From positions 21,366 through 85,365 of the forward strand of contig JAJQGL010000038.1 in assembly GCA_021200535.1 (NCBI GenBank): 64,000 bases of DNA, given 5' to 3'. The notes below the pieces were generated by a model. It was not told the origin of the DNA, did not search any database, and was given only the letters and a program-made list of their open reading frames with translations. Origin of the DNA: Clostridiaceae bacterium. Lineage in GTDB: Bacteria; Bacillota; Clostridia; Lachnospirales; Lachnospiraceae. Positions 18,243 through 27,224 of this stretch are shown here, one piece after another. The number at the start of each line of letters is the position of its first letter. Positions within the stretch are counted from its first letter, which is position 1. A program made the position numbers and the translations under genes.

Positions 18243-19661
18243 CTAAAAGCGAAAATCCCGTTTCCCGTCCTTTAGTTCATCCAGATACTTAAGCGCCCGC
18301 TGCCGGATCTTTTCATTCGGAACGTTTAAAATCTCTTTTGCAATCAGCTTTTCACCAATTTCTTTCGTATCCGGTGATGCATAGTCCTCCAGATATTCCT
18401 TTAACGTCATCAGGGCATTTGGCTGGCAGCAGTTGACAATTTGGCCGGATTTCAGCAGGGACATAAAACGGTCGCCTGTCCGTCCCTCCCGGTAACATGC
18501 TGTACAGAAGCTCGGAATATACCCCAGACGAATCAGCCAGTTTACCACCTCATCCAGCGTTCGCGTATCACTGACATCAAACTGTGCGGAACTGTCATCC
18601 CGAATCTCATTGGCATAGCCGCCGACACTGGTTCTGGAACCGCCGCTGATCTGCGAAATACCAAGCTGCAGTACCCGCTCTCTGGTTTTCTGGGATTCCC
18701 TGGTAGAAATAATCATTCCGGTATACGGTACGGCAATCCGGATAACGGAAACTATTTTCTCGAAAATTTCATCCGGCACGGCATTGGAAAAATCTGCCGT
18801 ATCAATATCATCTGCCGGACAGACCCTCGGCACGCTAATCGTATGCGGTCCAACCCCCTGTGCCGCCTCCAGATGCTCCGCATGCATCAAAATGCCAACC
18901 AGCTCATAGCGATAGCCCTCCAGCCCAAACAAAACACCGAGTCCTACATCATCAATTCCCCCCTGCATGGCGCGGTCCATTGCCTCTGTGTGATAATTAT
19001 AATCATGCTTTGGCCCTGTCGGATGAAGCTGTTCATAGGATTCTTTATTGTAGGTTTCCTGAAATAGAATATAAGTGCCAATCCCTGCCTCCTTCAGCTT
19101 TGTATAGTTTTCTACAGTTGTAGCGGCAATATTGACATTAACCCGGCGGATTGCCCCGTTTTTGTGGCGGATACTGTAAATAGTGTCAATGCACTCCAGA
19201 ATATATTCCAGCGGATTGTTCACCGGATCTTCACCTGCCTCAAGCGCCAGCCTTTTATGTCCCATGTCCTGAAGCGCGATCACCTCGCGGCGTACTTCCT
19301 CCTGTGTCAGTTTCTTCCGCGGGATATGCTTGTTTTTTGCATGATACGGACAATAGGTACAGCCATTGACACAATAATTTGACAGATACAGCGGTGCAAA
19401 CATCACAATTCGCCTGCCATAAAATTTCTCCTTAATTTCCACCGCAAGCTTTCGAATTTCTTCATTGATCTCCGGAATCTCACACTCCATTAAAACAGCT
19501 GCTTCCCTATGTGAAATTCCTTTCGCTTTCTTTGCCTTTTCCAGAATCTCTCTGAGTAAACTAAGATTCTCCCTGTTTTCTTTTGCATATTCTAATGAGT
19601 CTAATATCTCCTGATGATTGATAAATTCCTCTGCCTTCCATGATTTCGGATCATATTTCAT
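18243..19661 (-). CDS. hydG: [FeFe] hydrogenase H-cluster radical SAM maturase HydG
   Basis: APLYLSNYCVNGCTYCPYHAKNKHIPRKKLT radical SAM Cys motif; C-terminal CTACYREGRTGDRFMSLLKSGQIVNCCQPNAL. Confidence 0.95.
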   Translation of the reverse strand: MKYDPKSWKAEEFINHQEILDSLEYAKENRENLSLLREILEKAKKAKGISHREAAVLMECEIPEINEEIRKLAVEIKEKFYGRRIVMFAPLYLSNYCVNGCTYCPYHAKNKHIPRKKLTQEEVRREVIALQDMGHKRLALEAGEDPVNNPLEYILECIDTIYSIRHKNGAIRRVNVNIAATTVENYTKLKEAGIGTYILFQETYNKESYEQLHPTGPKHDYNYHTEAMDRAMQGGIDDVGLGVLFGLEGYRYELVGILMHAEHLEAAQGVGPHTISVPRVCPADDIDTADFSNAVPDEIFEKIVSVIRIAVPYTGMIISTRESQKTRERVLQLGISQISGGSRTSVGGYANEIRDDSSAQFDVSDTRTLDEVVNWLIRLGYIPSFCTACYREGRTGDRFMSLLKSGQIVNCCQPNALMTLKEYLEDYASPDTKEIGEKLIAKEILNVPNEKIRQRALKYLDELKDGKRDFRF

Positions 19662-19702
19662 GCTAATTCCTCCCTTTCTGCTTCCTGTTATCTATTCATT
19701 CC

Positions 19703-19954
19703 TTATCTGCCGTTTGCAGAATAAACTGCCTTTGCGCTTACGCCGGAAAGCATGCCTAATTTTCCAGACAACGCACTGATCACATTGTTCGGCGCATCCA
19801 GCACAATACTGATCACAGACACTTTCCGTTCCCGGTAAGGCATTCCCATTCGCCCGACAATATAATCCCTGTACTCATGAAGCAATTCATTGACATCCTT
19901 TGCAGACTCCAAATCTTCCACAATAATCCCCAATATCGCAATTCTTTTTTCCAT
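19703..19954 (-). CDS. TM1266-family iron-only hydrogenase system putative regulator
   Basis: 83 aa: ILGIIVEDLESAKDVNELLHEYRDYIVGRMGMPYRERKVSVISIVLDAPNNVISALSGKLG; directly upstream of hydG. Confidence 0.85.
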   Translation of the reverse strand: MEKRIAILGIIVEDLESAKDVNELLHEYRDYIVGRMGMPYRERKVSVISIVLDAPNNVISALSGKLGMLSGVSAKAVYSANGR

Positions 19955-20046
19955 GATTCACCTCTTTTTTCCGTTACTATTCACAGCCACCGGCATGCGA
20001 AAAAACAGTCCTCCACCGGCATGCGCAAAAACACACATGCAATATT

Positions 20047-20130
20047 GCATGCAAAACTGCATACAAAGCCGCATACAAAACCGCATACAAAACTGCATGC
20101 AAAACTGCATACAAAACTGCATACAAAAAG
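20047..20130. repeat. Seven 12-bp tandem repeats (GCATACAAAACT-like)
   Basis: gcatgcaaaact gcatacaaagcc gcatacaaaacc gcatacaaaact gcatgcaaaact gcatacaaaact gcatacaaaaag. Confidence 0.95.
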
Positions 20131-20158
20131 CGCCTTATGCCCTGAAACATAAGACGCC
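20124..20158 (-). terminator. Intrinsic terminator of the GH94 gene
   Basis: Minus strand GGCGTCTTATG-TTTCAGGG-CATAAGGCGC-TTTTTG. Confidence 0.75.
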
Positions 20159-20295
20159 CACAGAGAAGAAAAACACAGACTGCTGCCTATTGCTTTTCCT
20201 GTTATTTAAGCATGCCTTGACATCAGGACGAACCTTCTGCTTCAGAACAAAATCATTCAAAACTGCTGCCCGGCGCAGCACAAACCTTTTCCTGC

Positions 20296-22698
20296 CTACA
20301 GTACCATTCTGACTTCTGTCACAGCGGTAAGCTTGCTTTCCGGAATATAATTATCCTCCTGCTTCTCTCCGTTGATATAAAATTCACTGCAGCCACTTTC
20401 TTTTCCATCCGGATTTTCTATTTTTATTACAACCTTTTTTCCACGGAAATTCTTTTCTATGGTCATTTCTTTCCAGTCTGACGGAATAGAAGGAGCCACG
20501 CGCAGACCATCCAGATCCGGGCGCATACCGCAAATTCCCTCTACGCAGCCTACCATACAGGTAGATGCCGTACCTGTCAGCCAGTGTACATGGGAGCGTC
20601 CAAAGAACGGACTTTCATCTCCCTCCGTATACTGTCCGTGTACATATGGCTCAAGCTTGCGAATCTCAGCTTTGTCATTCTGTGAAGACGGTGAGCTTTC
20701 CTCAAAATACATAAACGCCTTATTGCCATGCCCCAACAGGGATTCCGCCAAAATCAGCCAGCCCTGTGTCTGTGAGAAAATACCCCCGTTTTCTTTTGTT
20801 GACGGTGGGAACAGACCTGCCAGCGCGCCATCAAAATAATGGTCAACATAGGACGGCGCCATCACCTTTGCACCATACGCTGTATTTAACTCCCGCTCAA
20901 CAGACCCCATTGCCAGCTCTGCCTGTTCCGGAGTTGCCAGTCCGGAGATAACAGACCATGTCTGCGGGTTCAGCCACATGCTTGCCTCCGGATCTTTTTT
21001 GGAACCAATCAGCTCGCCAGTCTCTTTAAATCCACGGTTAAAACGGTCATCCTCCCACCAGAGATCGTTGATCCGGTCACCAATCTCTTTCTGTGTCCGG
21101 TCAAGATAAGCAATATACTCTGTATCCTCTTTTTTCTCTGCAAATTGTCTCATAATGGTACATGCATAATACAGCTGCATTGCCACAAAAGAGGACTCGC
21201 CCTGCGCACCCAGGCGCAGACAGTCGTTCCAGTCTGCATGGAGACCTGCCGGAAGTCCATGCGGCCCCAGATGGTTCATGGAAAAGGCAATCGCTCTCTT
21301 TAAGTGCTCATAAACACTTGCCTTCTCCATAACATTTGACCATGTAATCTCTTCGTCCATAAACGCAAGATTTCCGGTCTCCGCAATATATTTATATACT
21401 GTCGGGAACAGCCACAATGCATCATCTGCACGATATGCAGGATGCCCTGTCTCGCGGACATAATCCGGATCATCCGGCGTACCCTCATGGCCTGCGCGCT
21501 CGTCATGGTCAAAGCGAACCAGCGGCAGCCCGCCTCCATTGTCAACCTGTGCAGACAGCATAAAACGAATCTTCTCAAGCGCTGCTTCCGGATCCGTATG
21601 AATGACGCCCTGCGTATCCTGTACCGTATCACGGTAACCGTAGCCGTTTCTCTCCCCGCAGTAAATAAAGGATGCCGCGCGGGACCAGGTAAAGGTCAGG
21701 AAGCACTGGTATGCGTTCCAGGTGTTTACCATACTGTTAAATGCAGCACTCGGCGTATTTATCTTAAAGTTATTCAGCTTTGCATGCCAGTATTCCTTAA
21801 GCTCATCAATCTCTCTGTCGCATACGGAAACATCTTCATACGCAGCGATAATCTGATCCGCATCAGACTCCTTATAGCGCCCGAGCAGAAACGCCATTGT
21901 CTTTGTCTCCCCCGGCGCCAGCTCCATTGCGGTATGTAATGCGCCGCAGCTGTTTTCGTTGTAATTGCAGACGCCGTCACACTCGCCGCGCTCGACAGCA
22001 ACCGGATTGCCATAATCGTGGTACATGCCGATAAATGCTTCCTTATCACCGTTATAAGAGGTGACCGGCTGTCCTGCAAGACCAAAGAAGCGCTCCTTGC
22101 CATTGCTTCCATCCGGCCCTTTATACCAGTTCAAATTGATCTGCTGGTAAATCTTATTTTTCCGAAAGCTTGTATTTGTCGTACAGAGTGAATACTGCAG
22201 ATTAACCTGATCCTGATTATAGTTATCATCATTGGAAAGCTCCGCATAACCAAATGCAGAAATTTTCCTCGGACGGTCAGACGCATTTGTAACCTTTAAA
22301 CACCAGACCTCATATACTTTATTTAACGGTACATAATACATTGCCTCTGATTTGATTCCTGCATATTCTGCAAACATTTTTGTATACGCTGTTCCGTGGC
22401 GGACCTCGCTTTTATACTTGTCCAGCGCTTTGCCAACCGGCTGCCAGGAAGCAGACCAGAAATCACCGTCCTCATCATCACGCAGATAAAGATAACGCCC
22501 CGGCGTATCGTCACTGTTAAAATGATAACGAAGAATACGTCCGTTTGCACCGCTCTTTACAAAGCTGTAACCCCCAGCGTTGTTGGAAATAATCGCACCA
22601 TATTCCGGTGAGCCAAGATAATTGCACCACGGCGCCGGTGTATTCGGCTTTGTGATTACATACTCTCTGTTTTCCTCATCAAAGTAACCAAAATTCAT
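20296..22698 (-). CDS. GH94 glycoside phosphorylase, probably cellobiose phosphorylase
   Basis: 800 aa; MNFGYFDEENREYVITKPNTPAPWCNYLGS..., GYGYRDTVQDTQGV, HADWNDCL, GIFSQTQGWLILAES. Confidence 0.9.
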   Translation of the reverse strand: MNFGYFDEENREYVITKPNTPAPWCNYLGSPEYGAIISNNAGGYSFVKSGANGRILRYHFNSDDTPGRYLYLRDDEDGDFWSASWQPVGKALDKYKSEVRHGTAYTKMFAEYAGIKSEAMYYVPLNKVYEVWCLKVTNASDRPRKISAFGYAELSNDDNYNQDQVNLQYSLCTTNTSFRKNKIYQQINLNWYKGPDGSNGKERFFGLAGQPVTSYNGDKEAFIGMYHDYGNPVAVERGECDGVCNYNENSCGALHTAMELAPGETKTMAFLLGRYKESDADQIIAAYEDVSVCDREIDELKEYWHAKLNNFKINTPSAAFNSMVNTWNAYQCFLTFTWSRAASFIYCGERNGYGYRDTVQDTQGVIHTDPEAALEKIRFMLSAQVDNGGGLPLVRFDHDERAGHEGTPDDPDYVRETGHPAYRADDALWLFPTVYKYIAETGNLAFMDEEITWSNVMEKASVYEHLKRAIAFSMNHLGPHGLPAGLHADWNDCLRLGAQGESSFVAMQLYYACTIMRQFAEKKEDTEYIAYLDRTQKEIGDRINDLWWEDDRFNRGFKETGELIGSKKDPEASMWLNPQTWSVISGLATPEQAELAMGSVERELNTAYGAKVMAPSYVDHYFDGALAGLFPPSTKENGGIFSQTQGWLILAESLLGHGNKAFMYFEESSPSSQNDKAEIRKLEPYVHGQYTEGDESPFFGRSHVHWLTGTASTCMVGCVEGICGMRPDLDGLRVAPSIPSDWKEMTIEKNFRGKKVVIKIENPDGKESGCSEFYINGEKQEDNYIPESKLTAVTEVRMVL

Positions 22699-22740
22699 GT
22701 ATATATCCTCCTCTTAATTGATGTTCCTTTTATCATTATG

Positions 22741-22769
22741 ATTATACGATACACGGCAAAACGGCGCAA
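22741..22769 (-). promoter_or_regulatory. Promoter of the GH94 gene
   Basis: Minus strand TTGCGC - 17 nt - TATAAT upstream of 22698. Confidence 0.55.
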
Positions 22770-22865
22770 GAACAATCATATCATTTTCTAACATTATTTT
22801 GATGCCTGCACGCTGCCGCAGCATCGATCCGGTATAGCCTCCAAAAACAGTTTCTGCCGCAAACG

Positions 22866-23816
22866 CTACAAAACCTTCTTTTTCTTTAAAAACAAAAGAA
22901 TCAGCGCGCAGATGACAAGCGTCATGATGCAGATAATGCCAAATCCATGCGCTGTATTGGCAAGCGGCACCCACTTTTCATTCACATTCATTCCATATAA
23001 GCCGGAAATCAGCGTCGGAATACCCATGACAAGCGTGATGGACGTCAGAGATTTCATAACTGTGTTCAGACGGTTATCAATCACCGACGACATCAGTTCT
23101 CTCGTTCCTTTGATAATGTCACGGTAGATCGACGTCATTTCAATCGCCTGCCTGTTCTCGACAATGACATCTCCCAGCAATTCCTTATCATCCGGATACT
23201 GCTCCAGTCTTTTATAGCGCGTCAGGCGTTCAATCACCACGCTGTTTGCACGAAGGGAAGTGGCAAAATATACCAGCGTTGATTCCAGCGCATGCAGGTC
23301 AATCAGATCCACATCCTCTGTATTTTTGCCAATCCGCTCCTCAATTTCGGTACGCTTTTTGTCGATAATCCGCAGATGCGACTGATACAGGGTTGCCACA
23401 CGGAACAGAATCTGATAGACAAAGCGCAGTTTTTTCTTTGTGCTGAACTCTTTCACCCTGCCATTCAGAAACGACTGAAGAACCGGCGTTTCCTCCGTAC
23501 ATACGGTAATAATCATATCCTGTGTCAGAATAATGCCCAGCGGAATGGTATTGTATGCCTCTTTGTCATGCCGGATTTCCATCATGGGAATATCAACAAG
23601 AATCAGCGTATAGCCGTCTTCCAATTCCACACGCGAGCTTTCCTCTTCATCCAGGGCTGCCAGAAGATCCTGAATATCAATCTCTAATTTTCTTGCAATT
23701 TCCTCCCCCTCTGTAACCGTCGGATTGACCATATTAATCCATACACCTGCATCCATCTCGCTTTCCTCATGGATGATTCTGTCGTCCGTGCGATAAATTG
23801 AAATCACTATACTCAC
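22866..23816 (-). CDS. CorA family divalent cation transporter
   Basis: C-terminal ISGLYGMNV (GMN) with two TM helices. Confidence 0.9.
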   Translation of the reverse strand: MSIVISIYRTDDRIIHEESEMDAGVWINMVNPTVTEGEEIARKLEIDIQDLLAALDEEESSRVELEDGYTLILVDIPMMEIRHDKEAYNTIPLGIILTQDMIITVCTEETPVLQSFLNGRVKEFSTKKKLRFVYQILFRVATLYQSHLRIIDKKRTEIEERIGKNTEDVDLIDLHALESTLVYFATSLRANSVVIERLTRYKRLEQYPDDKELLGDVIVENRQAIEMTSIYRDIIKGTRELMSSVIDNRLNTVMKSLTSITLVMGIPTLISGLYGMNVNEKWVPLANTAHGFGIICIMTLVICALILLFLKKKKVL

Positions 23817-23845
23817 CTGCTTTCCAGTCTGTCTTTTTGCGTATT

Positions 23846-24712
23846 TTATAACATGGTAATCTGATTCTCCTGCAAAATGGTTTTTATTTTCTCATTCATC
23901 CGGTACATCACATCCCAATAGTTATCTGTCTGTGTCCAGCCCTTTAGCTGCATCTGCACACGCGCTGGCGCAAGCCGGCTAATCACGATTTCCATGGAAT
24001 CCTCCTGACAAAACAGTGGTTCTTCGTGCATCAGCCCAAGCAAAACCTCCCTGACGTTTTCGATGTCTGCATCATAACCTACGGAAAAATCAATCATCAC
24101 ACGCCGTTTTTTCGCATTTGTCGTATTCGTAATATTTTGTCCGGTTACCGTTCCATTTGGAATCACAATAATTTTGTTGTCTGATGTCGATAGCTTTGTG
24201 TAGAAAATATCAATGCTCTGCACGGTTCCCTCCACCCCGGCGGTGACAATATAGTCCCCTACCTTAAACGGCTTTAACATCAGTATCAGCACACCTCCTG
24301 CCAGATTGGACAGGCTTCCCTGCAGGGCAAGACCGACCGCAAGACCGGCAGAACCCACAACCGCTACAATCGTGGCCCCGATGCCAAGAATCCATGCGAC
24401 AATAAAAATCAGGATCAGATGGTAGCCGATCTTTGCAAAAGACATCACAAAATTCTGGACACCCGCCTCCACTTCACGCTTTGCCATCCATTTTGCAGTC
24501 AGCTTCAGACAGAATTTTACAATTTTTTTCCCAATCAAATAGACAAGCACTGCAAATAAAATGGTTTTCAAAAAATCAAGAATCGTCTCTCTCTGCGCTA
24601 AAAGATATTCAATTATAAAGCTGGTTTTTTCTTCACCGGTTGCCGCAGAGCTTAGTGCCTCCGACAAATCATCCAGCGTTTCGCCTGCTGCCGTTGCTAT
24701 TGCATATATCAT
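23846..24712 (-). CDS. mscS: MscS family mechanosensitive ion channel
   Basis: GSAGLAVGLALQGSLSNLAGGVLILMLKPFKVGDYI, DIFYTKLSTSDNKIIVIPNG. ATG at 24712 follows SD GGAG; the longer ORF (to 24790) reads through the leader repeat. Confidence 0.88.
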   Translation of the reverse strand: MIYAIATAAGETLDDLSEALSSAATGEEKTSFIIEYLLAQRETILDFLKTILFAVLVYLIGKKIVKFCLKLTAKWMAKREVEAGVQNFVMSFAKIGYHLILIFIVAWILGIGATIVAVVGSAGLAVGLALQGSLSNLAGGVLILMLKPFKVGDYIVTAGVEGTVQSIDIFYTKLSTSDNKIIVIPNGTVTGQNITNTTNAKKRRVMIDFSVGYDADIENVREVLLGLMHEEPLFCQEDSMEIVISRLAPARVQMQLKGWTQTDNYWDVMYRMNEKIKTILQENQITML

Positions 24713-24718
24713 TATACT

Positions 24719-24796
24719 CTCCATTCCGGAGCGTTTTACGCGACGGGATGCCATCAAAGCTATTTGTGACGCTCCTGCACAAATAGCCAAATCCTC
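24719..24796 (-). promoter_or_regulatory. 78-bp structured leader repeat, copy A (upstream of mscS)
   Basis: 71/78 identical, ungapped, to 41585-41662. Minus strand GAGGATTTGGCTATTTGTGCAGGAGCGTCACAAATAGCTTTGATGGCATCCCGTCGCGTAAAACGCTCCGGAATGGAG. Confidence 0.8.
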
Positions 24797-24888
24797 TTAC
24801 AGAGGATTGTGAAAAATCAGCACATCAGTGTGATTTTTCACACTACTTCTCCTTATTTATTCCGCAAACCGGTGCTATCCGTTTTGCT

Positions 24889-27197
24889 TTACTGCACATC
24901 TCCGTTTTTTTCTGCTGCACAGGAAAAAATACTGATTCCCAAAGGCGCCACATCAATCGTAATTGCGTTTTCCCTTCCATCCCAAAGCACTTCCCTTGAT
25001 ACAATATTTTTCCTGTTCTCACACCCACTGCCGCCAAATTCCTCTTTGTCACTGTTAAAAATTTCATGGTACGTCCCTGCAAAAGGCACTCCCACTTTAA
25101 AATTCTCATACGTAACCGGCGTGAAATTACACACAACCAGAAGCGTTTCTTTCTCTTTTTTATCCCGGCGCAAAAACACAATAATACTGTGTTCCGCATC
25201 CAGGCAGCTGATCCACTCAAAGCCATTCCTGCTATAATCGCACTCATAGAGAGCAGGATGATTCCGGTAAAAGAAATTCAGCTTTTTCACATATTGGCAC
25301 AACCGGCTGTGCGCCTCCTTTTCGCATTCCTCCCAGGCAACGGTCTGCCCGAAACGCCAGCCCTCAGTCTGCCCAAACTCCTGCCCCATAAAATGGAGCT
25401 TCTTTCCGGGATGGGTCATCAGATACCCAAAAGCAACCCGGACGTTTGCATATTTTTCCTCTTCTTCCCCCGGCATCATTGCCAACAGCGTCTGCTTACA
25501 GCCGGCAAGCTCATCATGCGGGAAAACCATAATCCGGTTTTCGCTGTAGGTGTAGAGCATATTCGAAATCAATGCCTCGTGGCAGCCTTTTCTGAACAAT
25601 GGATTCAGGCGGATATATCTGCTAAATTCATGATACCAGCTTTTATTCCAGACCATATCGAACCCAAGCCCTCCGTCATCCGGCAGACTGGTCACCCCAG
25701 CCCACGCAGAAGGCGGCTCTGCCAGCAGCAGCGCTCCATCCTTTTTTTCGTGAAACACCCGGCCAAGCTTTTGAAAAAAGCGAACCGCATCCAGGTTTTC
25801 ATTGCCGCCGTATTCGTTCGGAACCCACTCTCTCCCGGCGTCCGGCCATAATCAAGGTACAGCGCTGCGTTAAGCTCCGGCACACGCAGCCCGTCCAGAT
25901 GGTATACGTCCCGCCAGAACACGGCATTGGAGATCAAAAAATCGCATACCCGGGCATTGCTGTAATTAAAAAGCAGCGCATCACTGTACGGATGCTCACT
26001 CCCGCTTTCACATTCATACAGGGCAGAGCCATCAAATTTGGCCAGCCCGTTTTCCTGTTTTGGAAACTGCGTTGCCATCCAGTCGACAATGACCCCAATC
26101 CCCTGCCGGTGCATATAATCTACAAAATACATGAAATCCTGCGGCGAGCCGTGCCTTGCCGTCGCCGCATAAAATCCGGTGGTCAGATACCCCAGCGACT
26201 CATCCAGCGGATGTTCCATAACCGGAAAAAGCTCAATGTGGGTATAGCCCATCTTTTTGATATAACGTGCCAGCTCCGGTGCAATCTCCCGATAATTTGA
26301 GAAGCCGGCAGCGCCTTCCTGTTTCTCTTTTTTACTGACCGTGTGGCAGACTTTCCATCCACTCAGGGACATTTCATAAATCAGGAACGGCTTTTCGGCA
26401 TACGTTTCCTGCCTGCGCCGGGCAAGCCAATCTTCATCTCCCCACTCGTAACGTGCCATATTTGTCACAATACTGGCGTTTGCCGGGCGCAGTTCACTGC
26501 GGAAGGCAAACGGGTCCGACTTTAGCACCATAGTCCGGGCATTCCACTTGATCTCGTATTTGTAAATTTCACCACAGCCGATATCCGGAATAAAAAGAGT
26601 AAAAATACCCGTATCTCCCATCCGCATCATCGGATGCCTCCTGCCATCCCACTGGTTAAAATTCCCTACGACACTGACACGCAATGCATGAGGCGCCCAG
26701 ACAGCAAAATGAACTCCTGACACGCTCCCCTTCTTTTCTTTCTCTCTTTCTGTAATATCCCAGCTTGCCTGGGTATTTTCTCCCCAGCCGGATACCCGGA
26801 CCGGATGCGCGCCCAGATAGCGGTACAGGGCATGATGTGTTCCATTTGCCAACGGTTCCCACTCCTCCTGCGGGATACAGCATCCGTACAGGTACGGATC
26901 CTTTTCCTTTTTTTCCACACCGTCTTCATATCTGGCAATCAGTTCATAGGCGCTCTCCCTGCGTCCCGGCATGATAACCGCAAAAAAACCTGCTTCGTCC
27001 GCCTCTTCCAGCGCATAGATCTTTCCATCGCGCAGGCTCTTCGCAAACACGGATTTTGCTCCCGGCAAAAAGGTCTGCACCAACATGCCGCCCCTGACTT
27101 TATGCGGTCCCAGAACGCGCTCTGGATGGTCATGCTCCGAATAAACGATTGCCTCAATCTCTGCCCAGTCCATCAAATCATATAATTTTTTATCCAT
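24889..27197 (-). pseudogene. glgB: 1,4-alpha-glucan branching enzyme split by a frameshift (N-part 25692-27197, C-part 24889-25758)
   Basis: N-part has VGNFNQWDGRRHPMMRMGDTGIFTLFIPDI, VDWMATQFPKQENGLAKFDGSALYE, YHLDGLRVPELNAALYLDYGR. Alternate frame continues [46 protein letters not shown]. Confidence 0.88.
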
Positions 27198-27224
27198 AAC
27201 AGCGTTCCTCCCTCCTGCGCCCTG

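Noticed and set aside
19877-20152. ORF encoding HTKPHTKPHTKLHAK repeats
   Set aside because: Product of translating the 12-bp tandem repeat; overlaps the TM1266-type gene antisense and lacks an SD.
24713-24790. N-terminal extension MAICAGASQIALMASRRVKRSGMES on MscS
   Set aside because: It is the leader repeat read in frame; copy B shows the same DNA as untranslated sequence before an ATG with a good SD.
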